A stretch of 64,000 nt of DNA from an uncultured Dyadobacter sp. (GCF_946482605.1 NZ_CAMLSE010000003.1:1-64000), one strand, 5' to 3'; counted from the stretch's first letter, positions 9,767 to 19,666 are shown. Numbers and translations: made by a program. The notes: generated from the sequence alone by a model not told the origin.

Positions 9767-10867
9767 TCAGTTACATCCCCGGCCCGACACAACCATCCGC
9801 CCATCCAGCACTTCGAAAGTTGCTTCGATTCCCTTACAGATCAGGTCCATTTTTTCATACAGATTCTCATTGGTAAAAGAAGCCGTCAGCAGGCACTCGC
9901 CGAGCAAACGGTCGTCATATACGATGTCGATTCCATAGGTTTGTTCGATGTTGCTGAATAGCGCTGTCACCGGCACATCCTGGAATTTCAGCATCGGCAC
10001 CGGCATCACCGCCGAAACAAGTACCTCGGGCGTTTCCACCAGCAACTTCCGGATCTGGCTCTGCTCGCGCGAGAAAAGTACCTTTTGGTTAGGCGTGATA
10101 ATCGTCCCGGCCAGCTCGGGCTTTTTGATATCGTCGCAAACCTCCGTGTCGGTACGCGGAAAAACAGAAACCTTGCCCGTTTTCACCACCACTTCCACCT
10201 GCCTGGCGTCTTCAAACGCCCTGATCAGGAAACTGGTCCCCAACACTTTGGTCACGAGCTCATTGGAATACACCACAAATGGCCGCGTCGGATTCCTTGT
10301 GACTTCGAAAAACGCCTCCCCCGATAAATAAACCTCCCGCAGCATGTGTTGAGCGAAGTCTTTCCGGTAACTCACACTGCTGTTGGGTTGCAGCCGGATC
10401 GTGCTCTGGTCCGGCAATGTCAGCAGGATCGGCGCCGAAGTCGTATTCGTTTGCTCCTGCAATGGCGATTCCGCGGCCGAAACAAGCTCGTCATAGCTAA
10501 CATGCTTGTCGTGCCGGTCGGGCTGACGAAGCCAGCCGATCATGATGATCACCGCAGCGGCTGCCGACAGCGACGCACCCAGCCTCAGCAAGAGCCTTTT
10601 CACTTGTCTTCCCTCCTGCCGGTCTTTCCGGGAATTGATTTCATCCAGCATGCCGGCGACTTTCATGTCGTCCGGGAAATCCTGCTCCATTTCGGTTTGC
10701 ACGCGCAGCAATATCAATCTCGCATGGGTAACGGTCTCCGATTTTGACGGATAACGTATCAGGAAATCTTTCCAAAAATCTTCGGATTCCCGGGTTGGTG
10801 TGTAAACCCAGGTTTTGAAATAGTGATCTTCCAGAAAATCAGTTACTTCATAATGATAGTAACTCAT
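9767..10867 (-). CDS. FecR-family anti-sigma factor
   Basis: A 366-residue protein with a cytoplasmic N-terminal part of about 90 residues that would hold the sigma factor, one membrane span at about residues 93-112 (LLLRLGASLSAAAAVIIMIG), a periplasmic FecR domain (LPDQSTIRLQPNSSVSY...LSGEAFFEV...PFVV) and a C-terminal DUF4974 domain (FQDVPVTALFSNIEQTYGIDIVYD...). In this family the periplasmic part contacts the STN domain of the partner SusC and releases the ECF sigma factor when ligand binds. The gene lies between the sigma gene (86-bp gap) and the SusC gene, the standard order. Confidence 0.92.
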   Translation of the reverse strand: MSYYHYEVTDFLEDHYFKTWVYTPTRESEDFWKDFLIRYPSKSETVTHARLILLRVQTEMEQDFPDDMKVAGMLDEINSRKDRQEGRQVKRLLLRLGASLSAAAAVIIMIGWLRQPDRHDKHVSYDELVSAAESPLQEQTNTTSAPILLTLPDQSTIRLQPNSSVSYRKDFAQHMLREVYLSGEAFFEVTRNPTRPFVVYSNELVTKVLGTSFLIRAFEDARQVEVVVKTGKVSVFPRTDTEVCDDIKKPELAGTIITPNQKVLFSREQSQIRKLLVETPEVLVSAVMPVPMLKFQDVPVTALFSNIEQTYGIDIVYDDRLLGECLLTASFTNENLYEKMDLICKGIEATFEVLDGRMVVSGRGCN

Positions 10868-10953
10868 CAGTATAATTATTTAATGAAAAAATTAAACACG
10901 GTGCTCATAGGGAAAGAGCAGCTTGGAACTGTGTTTAACTCACCTGGCAGGAA

Positions 10954-11574
10954 TTATTTTAGAAAAAATAGCAAAAACCCTGTTACGAAAAGGGATATGG
11001 TCAATTGACGGAGCTTGGAGACAGCCCGTTGCACCAGATTCCGGACGGATTGCTCATTAATAGTCAGCATTTCGGAGATCTGGGAATAGCTGAAATCCTG
11101 GTAAAACCGAAGCATCATGACCTCGTACTGGCGTACGGGCAGGCTTTTGAGCCAAAGGTCCAGCTCGCTCTTCTGCTTCTGAAACTGCTCCGATTCGATG
11201 ATTTCACTCTCTTTGCAAGAGGCAACAGGGTGCAGGCCCTCGTCGAGAAGATCCCAACTTTCTTTCAAATTGCCGGTGGCCGAGCGGTGAATACGGCGGC
11301 GCAAGGACCGGAACAGATAAAAACGGGGGGATTCGGCATCGGCCAGCCGGTCGCGGCGCTGCCAGAGATCGATAAACAGGTCTTGTACCAGGTCCCGTAC
11401 TACCTCCTCATCGGCTACCAACTTTTTACCGTAGCTGTAAAGCACCCTCACGTACTGCTGATACAGCAAGGTGAACGCCTCTTCATCGCCATTCTTAAAG
11501 CGCTGCCACAGGACCTTATCGTCGGTATCGGTAAAGGAAGAACTCAAATAGTCAGGTTTTTTGGGATTGGTCAA
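10954..11574 (-). CDS. ECF RNA polymerase sigma-70 factor
   Basis: A protein of about 206 residues with sigma region 2 (LWQRFKNGDEEAFTLLYQQY...DLVQDLFIDLWQRR) and region 4 (LPVRQYEVMMLRFYQDFSYSQISEML...VRNLVQRAVSKLRQL), with no region 3: an ECF factor of the Bacteroidota FecI-like group. The frame has no ATG before region 2; an in-frame stop lies upstream and the only plausible initiator is the TTG at 11574, followed by TNPKKPDYL. A hydrophobic C-terminal tail (LTISLFVTGFLLFFLK) follows region 4. It is first in the sigma/FecR/SusC/SusD series and is predicted to drive that operon. Confidence 0.9.
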   Translation of the reverse strand: MTNPKKPDYLSSSFTDTDDKVLWQRFKNGDEEAFTLLYQQYVRVLYSYGKKLVADEEVVRDLVQDLFIDLWQRRDRLADAESPRFYLFRSLRRRIHRSATGNLKESWDLLDEGLHPVASCKESEIIESEQFQKQKSELDLWLKSLPVRQYEVMMLRFYQDFSYSQISEMLTINEQSVRNLVQRAVSKLRQLTISLFVTGFLLFFLK

Positions 11575-11690
11575 AAATACTAAAAAATATTCAAATAGAA
11601 CAATTTCGACGCTTTCACACTTCGAATATTATCATTTTGTTGTAGTATATTAACCTATTTAAAAAACGTAAAATACTGGCTACTTAGCAT

Positions 11691-14600
11691 TTACGCCGGT
11701 AACCAGATGTGAAACACCGCTCCCTGGCCCGGTTGGGATTCGGCGGAAATATACCCGTCGTGCTGCTCGACGATCTTCTTGACGATGCTTAACCCGATGC
11801 CGGTGCCCGCATATTCGTGCCTGCCATGCAAGCGCTGGAAGAGCTTAAAGATCTTCTCACGGAACTCCGGTTCAAAGCCGATGCCATTGTCGGCAACGGT
11901 AATGTGATGGTACATTTTGCCGCTACTCCCATCCAGACCTGCCGGAACCGCAGCACCACCTGCGGGTTGACAGCGGATGGTGATCAAGGGCTGAACGGCC
12001 GAAAATTTGAGCGCATTACTGATAAGATTCGAAAACAACTGATTCATCTGCAACACATTGGCCCGGATAACCGGCAAACCTTCGGCATGCAGCACGGCCT
12101 GCTTTTCGTCTATGGCCAGCTCAAAATCGTTCCTGATATCGTCGATGACCTTGTTCAGATCGACCGGGTGCAGGGCTTCTCCATTCTTGGATAACCTGCT
12201 ATACGAGAGCACGGACTGGATCAAATCACCCATTCGCTGAGCGGATGAAGTGATTTTTTCAAAATACACTTTCGAACGGTCGCTGTCGAAGCTGTTTTTC
12301 TCGATCAGATGTATAAATGTCTGGATCTTCCGGAGTGGCTCCTGCAAATCGTGACTCGCTACGTAATTGAACGATTCGAGTTCCTTATTGGCATTCATCA
12401 GGTCCTCGGTCCGCTGCTGGACCTTTCTTTCCAATTCTTCGGTAAACATCCGCTGGTCGTGAATGTCCGAAAACGTCCCGATCCAGTTGATGATCCTGCC
12501 GGCCTCGTTGCGGATCGGCTCTCCCTGGCCCGCGTGCCACCGGTATTCCCCTGCCGTGTTTTTGAGCCGGACCTCCATGCGGTGGGGCGACCCGGTTTCA
12601 AGGCTGTGCAGCCAGCTTTCCGTCACGGCACGATAGTCGGCAGGATGGACGATTTGTTGCCATGAGTCTGGTCCCTGCGGTACAACACCCGCATACTCGG
12701 CCCAGCGGCCCGAGGCAAAAAGCTGTCTGCCATCGTGGTCGGTCATCCATACCAATTGTGGCAGGGTTTCGGTAAGCGTCCTGAACTGCTCTTCACTCGC
12801 CATGATCCTGCTCCGCGCCTCCACCTGACGCGAGACGTCAATGATGTGCAGCATGAGTTCGGCGGCCTCACCCTCGTCGTTTCGCACAGGGTACACTGTC
12901 AGGTCGTAGAAACCGCTGCGGGCGTCATCTTCCTTTTTCCGGTATATTTCCAGTTCGGTTTCGTACACCGGCTGGCCCGTGCGTCGGGCGCTTGCCAGTA
13001 GCTCCGTCCATCCCTGCCCGGTTAAGCCGGGAAATGCTTCTGCAAATGGCTTTCCTTTGATATCCGCCCCGGCCATGCCTGAAAACTGCTGGAACATCGC
13101 ATTGGCGAGTGTACAGCGAAAATCAGGGCCTTCGAGCACGGCCACCGCCGCAGGCATTTGCATCAGGAAACCGCCCAGCCGGTTTTCGACCCGTTTTCTG
13201 GCCTTTGACATGCGGATCTGCGCATGCGTGCGCGCAAGCAGCTCATGACTTGAAAATGGTTTCACCATATAGTCGTCTGCCCCGATCTCGAAGCCCTCGA
13301 TCCGCGATTCCTCGCCAGCCCGGGCCGTAATGAGGATCACCGGTGTGTCCGCAATTTCCGGATCGGCCTTAATGGCTTTCAGCAGCGCGATCCCATCCAT
13401 CTCGGGCATCATGATATCGCTCAGCACCAGCGCGGGCCGGTACTTGCGTATCATGTCCAGCGCCTCCCTGCCATTCCCGGCTGTCAGCGGGCGATAGTCA
13501 TTTCCGATCAGCGACCGGATGTGCTCCCGCATATCTGCATTGTCATCGGCTATCAGAATGCAATCTTTGCCGGTGAAAGAAGTCGGATGCGGATAGCAGG
13601 CCGGCTCTGTGCCCGTGTCGGCCGGAAGTAGCGTTTCGGCCTCTCTTACATAAAAATCAGAGATGGATTCCTCTAAGTCACTGCCTGCCTCATGAACCTG
13701 ATCCGGCTCTAAATGTGTTTTCCCGACCGGAATCGTTACCGTAAACCGGCTCCCTTCGCCCATTGTGCTCTCTACTCCGATCGTTCCGCCGTGTAATGCG
13801 ACCAGTTCTTTGGCCAGCGACAAGCCGATACCCGTTCCCTCATAGGTTCTACCAGCAGAATTCCGGACACGATGAAACCGCTCAAACAAATGAGGCAGCT
13901 CATCTGCGGGTATCCCCACTCCGGTATCCGTGACCGACATCAAAACCTCTCCGTTCCGTACAGCCACATCGAGTGTGATCTTTCCTTCCAGCGTATATTT
14001 AAATGCGTTCGAAAGCAGGTTAAAAACGATTTTCTCCCACATTTGCCGGTCCAGGTAGGCGGGTATTTCGCTGTCGCCCGTCCGGACTTCGAGAACCATC
14101 CCCGCCTTCTCGATCACCGAGCGAAAGTTCGAGGCCAGATCTCGGGTATAGGCGGCCACATCGGTCCTCGTGAAGTCCGCATGGCCACGACCGCTTTCTA
14201 TTCTACTGAAATCCAGCAAAGTATTGACCAATTTGAGCAGCCGCAGCGCATTGCGATGCGTTACCTCTACTTTGTCCCTTTCAGCATCCTGCCAGCCCGA
14301 TGCACCTGCCAGCAATTCTTCGAGCGGGCCGAGCATGAGCATCAATGGTGTCCGGAACTCATGACTGATGTTTGTAAAAAATAGCGTTTTAGCCTTATCC
14401 AGCTCTTCCAGTGCCCTCAATCGTCGCTGCTCTTCTTCATAAGCCATCACATTACCGAGGCCCAGCGCAATGCGGTCGGCGATCTGCTGAAGAAAATTAC
14501 GGTACGTGTCGTCGAACTTCCGGTAAGGACTCAGTCCTATGGCCAGCAAGGCAAGCGGAGATTTTCGGCTCGCGGATTGAACGGGAATGTATACCAGGTA

Positions 14601-15434
14601 CCTCGGCGCCACATCCCACGAACCTTGGGCCAACCCATTCCAATGTCCCCGGTTAACCGCCTCGATGACCCGGTTTTGCTGCAACGACGACACCAGATGT
14701 TCGTACCTGCTGTTCTCAGCCGATAATGCGATCTGTTGGTCGAGCCTGGGGTCCGTCGGTTCGACTCCCGACGCCGCTACCAGGTGTGCGTGCGTCCCAT
14801 CGTCCCCGACCCGGTACAAAAGTGCAAAGGGAAAATCGTGCGGATTGGCAGAAAGAGCCCGCCCTACTTGCGCAAAAACTTCCTGCTCGCTCTTTTTCTC
14901 TCCCAGTGAATCGAGCTGTTGCATTGTTTTGAGTGCACGCTCATTGATAATGCGCTCGGTATCAGCTGTGTTATAGCAAATAATGCCCGCAGGGCGGCCA
15001 TTGTCTCCCAGCACAGGCGTGTATGAAAAAGTGTAATAGGTTTCTTCGGGAAAACCGCTTCGCTCCATAATGAGCAAGCGCGACTCCACATAGGTACCCT
15101 CGTCGCGAAGCATGGCACGGGACAGGAGGGGTTCGATATCCTTCCAGATGTCCTTCCATACTACCGATGCGGGTTCGCCTAATGCGGTGGGGTGCTTTCC
15201 GCGCACGATATCGATGTAAGCGTCATTATAAAGTTTGATGAGTTGGTCTCCCCATCCGATCCAGATAGGCTGCTGGGAGCTGAGCATGATACGCACACAG
15301 GTTTTGAGGCTCTCCGGCCAGAGCGTGGGACTACCCAACGCATTCGACTCCCAATCAAACTCGCGTATGCGTCTGCCCATTTCTCCGCCCCCCGCAAGAA
15401 ATTCCAGGGTAGCGTTTCTTTCCAGGTCCATCAT
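11691..15434 (-). CDS. Hybrid sensor kinase with two kinase modules, receiver and PAS domains
   Basis: A 1247-residue soluble protein with no membrane segment. Order: PAS-like N-terminus (about 30-170); GAF-like segment (about 190-325); first HisKA with HEFRTPL (phospho-His near H358) and an HATPase (NAFKYT, DTGVGIP, GTGIGLSLAKELV); receiver (LIADDNADMRE...LVLSDIMMPEMDG, phospho-Asp near D673); two PAS domains (FLMQMPAAVAVLEG and FRTLTETLPQLVWMTD, the latter with a PAC-type WIGTFSDI); second HisKA with SHDLQEPLRK (His near 1028) and a final HATPase (DNGIGFEPEF, GTGIGLSIVKKIV). The second kinase is of the phytochrome-like HisKA type. Its ATG overlaps the stop of the upstream single-domain response regulator by 4 bp (ATGA), so the two are co-translated partners. 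The stimulus is unknown. Confidence 0.9.
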   Translation of the reverse strand: MMDLERNATLEFLAGGGEMGRRIREFDWESNALGSPTLWPESLKTCVRIMLSSQQPIWIGWGDQLIKLYNDAYIDIVRGKHPTALGEPASVVWKDIWKDIEPLLSRAMLRDEGTYVESRLLIMERSGFPEETYYTFSYTPVLGDNGRPAGIICYNTADTERIINERALKTMQQLDSLGEKKSEQEVFAQVGRALSANPHDFPFALLYRVGDDGTHAHLVAASGVEPTDPRLDQQIALSAENSRYEHLVSSLQQNRVIEAVNRGHWNGLAQGSWDVAPRYLVYIPVQSASRKSPLALLAIGLSPYRKFDDTYRNFLQQIADRIALGLGNVMAYEEEQRRLRALEELDKAKTLFFTNISHEFRTPLMLMLGPLEELLAGASGWQDAERDKVEVTHRNALRLLKLVNTLLDFSRIESGRGHADFTRTDVAAYTRDLASNFRSVIEKAGMVLEVRTGDSEIPAYLDRQMWEKIVFNLLSNAFKYTLEGKITLDVAVRNGEVLMSVTDTGVGIPADELPHLFERFHRVRNSAGRTYEGTGIGLSLAKELVALHGGTIGVESTMGEGSRFTVTIPVGKTHLEPDQVHEAGSDLEESISDFYVREAETLLPADTGTEPACYPHPTSFTGKDCILIADDNADMREHIRSLIGNDYRPLTAGNGREALDMIRKYRPALVLSDIMMPEMDGIALLKAIKADPEIADTPVILITARAGEESRIEGFEIGADDYMVKPFSSHELLARTHAQIRMSKARKRVENRLGGFLMQMPAAVAVLEGPDFRCTLANAMFQQFSGMAGADIKGKPFAEAFPGLTGQGWTELLASARRTGQPVYETELEIYRKKEDDARSGFYDLTVYPVRNDEGEAAELMLHIIDVSRQVEARSRIMASEEQFRTLTETLPQLVWMTDHDGRQLFASGRWAEYAGVVPQGPDSWQQIVHPADYRAVTESWLHSLETGSPHRMEVRLKNTAGEYRWHAGQGEPIRNEAGRIINWIGTFSDIHDQRMFTEELERKVQQRTEDLMNANKELESFNYVASHDLQEPLRKIQTFIHLIEKNSFDSDRSKVYFEKITSSAQRMGDLIQSVLSYSRLSKNGEALHPVDLNKVIDDIRNDFELAIDEKQAVLHAEGLPVIRANVLQMNQLFSNLISNALKFSAVQPLITIRCQPAGGAAVPAGLDGSSGKMYHHITVADNGIGFEPEFREKIFKLFQRLHGRHEYAGTGIGLSIVKKIVEQHDGYISAESQPGQGAVFHIWLPA

Positions 15435-15835
15435 TCAGGATCTTGGTTACCGATGACTTTAATGAACTCTCTCCTCAACTCGTCAATGTCCGGATTTTTC
15501 CTCATAAAGCCCGAGGCACCCAATTCCATGCACCGGGTGACAATTTCCTTCTGATCGGAGGTGGAATACATGAAGATCGGGGTCTGAAGTAGTCTCGGAT
15601 TTTGCTTCAACTCCGCGAGCAACTCGATACCGTTCATCTTGGGCATATTAATATCTATGAAGATCAGGTTCGGGCGAAAAGCAGGTTCAGCCAGCTTTTC
15701 CAGTGCATGAATCCCGTCGTTGGCGAATTCACAATCGACATCGGAACCGGTTTCCCGCATTGTCAGCAGAAAAATTTCCTGGTCGTCTACATCATCGTCC
15801 ACCAACAGAATGGATATATTTCCGGGTTCCTTCAT
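15431..15835 (-). CDS. Single-domain CheY-like response regulator
   Basis: 134 residues comprising only a receiver: acidic pocket LVDDDVDDQE at about residues 11-20, phosphoacceptor D61 in IFIDINMPKMNG, switch residue in MYSTSD and a conserved K near the end. This is the Rcp1-like subgroup that pairs with phytochrome-type or PAS hybrid kinases. With no output domain it is probably a phosphorelay intermediate or acts through protein contacts. It is first in a two-gene unit and its stop overlaps the start of the hybrid kinase gene. Confidence 0.9.
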   Translation of the reverse strand: MKEPGNISILLVDDDVDDQEIFLLTMRETGSDVDCEFANDGIHALEKLAEPAFRPNLIFIDINMPKMNGIELLAELKQNPRLLQTPIFMYSTSDQKEIVTRCMELGASGFMRKNPDIDELRREFIKVIGNQDPE

Positions 15836-16189
15836 ATGCCTATTCGAATACTATTTAACATGGCAGGATCGAACCTCCTCATCACACTATACGTCAGCTT
15901 CATTATTAACCGGTTCGTCCTTTTGGAGGCTCATGCAAAACCTGTTCCAAATTCCACAAGCAGGGTGATAATGCTAAAAACGCCGATCCGAAAGGCAAAG
16001 TAGTAGCAAAGCGCCGCATTGCGGGCCCGCTCTGCAATAAACCGGGAAAAAATTTGCACGATTGACATGAAATTTGTGGATTTTGCAAATTTATTCGATA
16101 TATAATATTAAATATTTCTACAAACCTAGAATTTATTAACTTTTTCGTATACTTTCGGACACAATTAATTCTTACAACTTCCTTATTCC
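15836..16189. other. Intergenic region between divergent genes
   Basis: 354 bp without a convincing gene. The half next to the plus-strand lipoprotein is very AT-rich (about 16060-16150). On the minus strand there is a TAnnTTTG-type element (TAAATTTG, 16093 down to 16086), and on the plus strand a near match (TACTTTCG at about 16149). No repeat or RNA structure was recognised. Confidence 0.4.
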
Positions 16190-16783
16190 ATGTCCATGAA
16201 GAGAAATTTCCTTCGTTTGTGGCTGCTCGTGTTCATGACAGCCGTGTCCTGGTCGTGCAGCGACGATGACCACCAGGTCCCCGATTCCTTTAAACTTGAA
16301 GATTCCTGGAAGGACGGATGGACTTCCCAGAAGGTGCTTGCCATCGCCAAAGGACAGCGCCCCGATCCTTCGGTATATCTGGACGAAAAGTATATTACTT
16401 ATCATCTGGGCAAATTTGCCGCAGGCGCTACCTACCTGGTCACCAAAAAAGCGCTCGACGATTATGGCCGCGACACGCTGGGCTATCCCGACAATACGCA
16501 ATTCGTCATGACGAAGGCAGAAATGGATGCCATGCTGGTCAAAACCAATAAGGATATCAGCAAAATTGAGCAAGAACTGGGCATTCCGGCCGATAGCTGG
16601 AAAGGAAAAGAGATGGTCAGGATTTCGATCCCTAACCCCAAGGAGCTGAATGTACGCGTGCCATCGGGAAACGAGATGGGAGCCAACAGCTTATGGCTCC
16701 CCGGCGGGCAGCTTCCGACGGGCTATTCGGAGGCCGTTGTCAATAAGATCCCGAAAGGAAAATACACAGAAACGCCACTATAA
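16190..16783 (+). CDS. Hypothetical lipoprotein
   Basis: A 197-residue protein with a hydrophobic N-terminus that ends in SWSCSDDDHQ, a lipobox-like cysteine followed by the acidic residues common in Bacteroidota surface lipoproteins. The rest is polar and soluble; no family was recognised. Charged segments (EQELGIPADSWKGKEMV) and the tail LPTGYSEAVVNKIPKGKYTETPL suggest a small globular domain. ATGs at 16190 and 16196 are both possible. A hairpin terminator follows 6 bp after the stop, so it is a single-gene unit. Confidence 0.75.
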   Translation: MSMKRNFLRLWLLVFMTAVSWSCSDDDHQVPDSFKLEDSWKDGWTSQKVLAIAKGQRPDPSVYLDEKYITYHLGKFAAGATYLVTKKALDDYGRDTLGYPDNTQFVMTKAEMDAMLVKTNKDISKIEQELGIPADSWKGKEMVRISIPNPKELNVRVPSGNEMGANSLWLPGGQLPTGYSEAVVNKIPKGKYTETPL

Positions 16784-16789
16784 GCCATG

Positions 16790-16833
16790 AAAAAGCGGGT
16801 AGTGAACCAACCGGAGCACTGCCCGCGCTTTTT
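16790..16833 (+). terminator. Rho-independent terminator
   Basis: AAAAAGCGGGTAGTG (16790-16804) pairs with CACTGCCCGCGCTTTTT (16817-16833) with a 2-nt bulge, and the 3' arm ends in five T. It is placed directly after the lipoprotein stop. Confidence 0.8.
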
Positions 16834-16867
16834 GACGTATATTTAGCCCCGAATACAGCGCACGAGC

Positions 16868-17092
16868 ATGAAAGAAATCGCCAAAGAACCCTGGAATTAT
16901 GTTTTCTCGGAAGAAACGCACGGCCAGTACCTGCTCACCGTGGTCTGCGGGGGCGTCGGCATTTATGAAGTGACCATCCGCCTGACCCCCGAACAAGCAG
17001 GCCGTTACCAGCACGACGGACTCGGCTACATCGCAAGCCTCGCCGAGCAGGTCCGCTCCTCCCCTCCTTCGTTCGACCCGCAAAAAGCCTGA
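16868..17092 (+). CDS. Small hypothetical protein
   Basis: A 74-residue soluble protein (MKEIAKEPWNYVF...) between two terminator-separated genes. It has a compact composition with a VVCGGVGIYEVTIRLT strand-rich middle and a C-terminal helix (TPEQAGRYQHDGLGYIASLAEQV). No family was recognised. The ATG is preceded by GAGC and a leader of about 30 nt after the upstream terminator. The pattern looks like a real small protein gene rather than a shadow, as no other gene covers the stretch. Confidence 0.6.
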   Translation: MKEIAKEPWNYVFSEETHGQYLLTVVCGGVGIYEVTIRLTPEQAGRYQHDGLGYIASLAEQVRSSPPSFDPQKA

Positions 17093-17257
17093 CAGGCTGT
17101 CGGCTACTCCTGATTTTTCACAGCTGATTAACAGACCGGTACCCTTTCGCACGTGACCTTTTTAAGTTTTTCGTGCAACGTTCCGGAAACTCGATCGTCA
17201 TTGCATTAAATCGCCCACCCGGTGGACGAAGATCGGACAGTCGTTAATTAGCCATGT

Positions 17258-19666
17258 ATGAAAACACCCCTACTTACCCTGGCCCTCTGGGCTCTCAGCA
17301 TCCATTTCCTGTCGGCTCAGCACATTCGGATTTCCGGGCTGCTGATGGATTCGACAGCCGGTAAGCCGGTTGAGTTTGCTACCGTGGCATTACTGAAAGA
17401 CGGAAAGATCACGGAAGGCGTAACCGCCGACGCCAAAGGCCGGTTTGTTTTTACCAGGATCCTTCCTGGCGTATATATGTTTCAGGCTTCGTTGATGGGT
17501 TTCACGACGAAAACCTTCGGCCCGGTGGATGCAAGCAAAGGAGAGGACGTCGAAATCGGTGTGATCAAGCTGGCTTCCGCCACGAAAACCCTGAACGAAG
17601 TTACCGTCAGCGAACAAAAGGCATTGTTCGAAGAACGTTCCGACCGGATGGTTTACAATGCGGAGAAAGACATCAGCATCAAAGGCGGCGACGCTACCGA
17701 CGTTCTGAAAAAAATCCCTTCGGTGGCAGTCGATATCGAAGGGAACGTTCAGCTCCGGGGCAGCTCCAACATCAAGGTGCTGATCAACAACAAACCATCG
17801 AGCATTGTAGCCCGGAGTGTTTCGGAGGCGCTGAAACAGATTCCGGCCGACATCATCAAACAGGTAGAGGTAATCACGTCGCCCTCCGCCAAATACGATG
17901 CGGAAGGTACTGCCGGAATTATCAATATTATCACAAAAAAGAATTCGCTGAAAGGGACCAACGGCTCGATCAGCCCTAATTTCGGACAATGGAATAACTG
18001 GCCTAATGCGAGCATCAGCCACCGCATGAAGGCCCTTACGATCTCGGCCAATGGCGGTTTCAGTAACTGGAAAAATAAGCGCAATATGCTGCTGCTCCGC
18101 TCATTCACCAATGGCGACACCCTCACCAACCAGGACCAGACGCAGGGCATACGGGGCAGAGGCGAAAACTTCTATGGCACGGTCAACGTCGATTGGGATG
18201 TGGATTCCCTGAACCGGATCGGCGCGGGTGTCAATTTCTATGACGGGATCAATACCAACTGGTTCGATATCCGCTTCCAGGAAAGCAGCGCGGGCGTTCC
18301 CGGGCAATACTTCCGGCGCGACATGAGCAGGACCTACGACTGGTCGGGCGCGACCGTTAACCTGGATTATACCCGTTTATTCAAAAAACCAAAAAAGGAG
18401 ATCAACTTCCTGATGATGTATTCTTTCGAAGGGGAAGACAGCGACTACCTGTCCGACCTGCTGAACAATGCCAATTCCATTTATTACCGTGAAAAAAGCT
18501 ACAACATCAGTAACAACAAGGAAGGTACGGTCCAGCTCGATTTCACCAATCCCCTCGACAGCATCAGCACCCTGGAAATGGGGGCCAAAACGATTTTCCG
18601 CAAAATATTGAGTGACTACCGCATATCGAGCGCCGTCGACGGTTCAGATAACTTTCACGATATGCCCGAGCTGGCCAATGTTTTCGACTATGCGCAGCAA
18701 GTGACGTCGGCCTACCTGGTCTACAACCGTAGTCCCAAAAAGAAATGGGGCATTAATCTGGGGGCACGCTACGAGCACACCTTCATCCAGGCCAATTTCC
18801 TCAATGGCACCGCACCGTTTTCGAACAATTACGGAAACATCATTCCGAGCGTCAGCTTGTCGCGGAGCCTCAAAAAGGACCAGCAGATCCGGCTGAGCTA
18901 TACCCAGCGCATCCAGCGTCCGCAGTTTTTCTACCTGAACCCTTATGTAAATCAGGCCGACTCCAAAAACCAGTATGGCGGCAACCCTTACCTCAAACCG
19001 GAACTGACGCATTCGGTAGAGGCCAATTACAGCGTTTCCATTAAGCAGACGAGCATTAATGCCTCCTTCTTCCTGCGTCAGACCAACAATGCGATTGAAG
19101 GTATCAATTCCGTCGACAGCAGCGGGGTCCTGAAACAGATATTCCAGAATGTGGCTGAGAATTCGGCTTATGGTGTGAACCTCAGCGCCAACACGAAACT
19201 GACCAAAAAATGGACCGTCAACGGCTCGCTGAACGTATTTTATAATGTACTCGAAAGCGCCGAGCTCAAAACCCGTAATGCCGACTGGATGTACCGCATT
19301 AACCTCAACTCGACGATCGACTTCGGCAAGGGAATCAAAGCTCAGCTTTTCGGCTTCTATAATTCGCCCCGCGTAAACATCCAGGGCACTTACGGCGGCT
19401 TTGGGTTCTATAACATCGTGGTGCAGAAAGAAGTCCTCAAAAAGAAAGGAACGATCGGCTTTGGCTATGATAACCCGTTCAACCGGACGATCAAATGGCA
19501 GAACGATTTCGTGGGATCCAACTTCGTGCAGACACAGCACGTGGCCATGTACCGCCGCGGATGGCGCCTCAATCTGAAATACGAATTCGGGCAGGTTGCG
19601 GGTAGTCAGCGTCAGAAAAAACGGATCAGCAACGACGACAAGAAGGCGGGCGAGGGCAACAACTGA
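17258..19666 (+). CDS. TonB-dependent receptor, outer membrane beta-barrel family
   Basis: An 802-residue protein. Signal peptide (MKTPLLTLALWALSIHFLSAQ), then a carboxypeptidase-regulatory-like domain (ISGLLMDSTAGKPVEFATVALLKDG, about 22-105), a plug-like domain with DVLKKIPSVAVDIEGNVQLRGSSNIKVLINNKP and the YDAEGTAGIINIITKK motif, and a C-terminal barrel. This is the smaller OMP_b-brl_3-type receptor group of Bacteroidota, not SusC: it lacks a SusD partner and the longer barrel. The transported substrate cannot be deduced. It is a single gene followed by an AT-rich hairpin (about 19684-19713) and then the promoter of the ArsR gene. Confidence 0.9.
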   Translation: MKTPLLTLALWALSIHFLSAQHIRISGLLMDSTAGKPVEFATVALLKDGKITEGVTADAKGRFVFTRILPGVYMFQASLMGFTTKTFGPVDASKGEDVEIGVIKLASATKTLNEVTVSEQKALFEERSDRMVYNAEKDISIKGGDATDVLKKIPSVAVDIEGNVQLRGSSNIKVLINNKPSSIVARSVSEALKQIPADIIKQVEVITSPSAKYDAEGTAGIINIITKKNSLKGTNGSISPNFGQWNNWPNASISHRMKALTISANGGFSNWKNKRNMLLLRSFTNGDTLTNQDQTQGIRGRGENFYGTVNVDWDVDSLNRIGAGVNFYDGINTNWFDIRFQESSAGVPGQYFRRDMSRTYDWSGATVNLDYTRLFKKPKKEINFLMMYSFEGEDSDYLSDLLNNANSIYYREKSYNISNNKEGTVQLDFTNPLDSISTLEMGAKTIFRKILSDYRISSAVDGSDNFHDMPELANVFDYAQQVTSAYLVYNRSPKKKWGINLGARYEHTFIQANFLNGTAPFSNNYGNIIPSVSLSRSLKKDQQIRLSYTQRIQRPQFFYLNPYVNQADSKNQYGGNPYLKPELTHSVEANYSVSIKQTSINASFFLRQTNNAIEGINSVDSSGVLKQIFQNVAENSAYGVNLSANTKLTKKWTVNGSLNVFYNVLESAELKTRNADWMYRINLNSTIDFGKGIKAQLFGFYNSPRVNIQGTYGGFGFYNIVVQKEVLKKKGTIGFGYDNPFNRTIKWQNDFVGSNFVQTQHVAMYRRGWRLNLKYEFGQVAGSQRQKKRISNDDKKAGEGNN

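Noticed and set aside
17200..17235. CCACCCGGTGG-type palindrome before the TonB receptor as an operator
   Set aside because: Short, single and not linked to a regulator gene.
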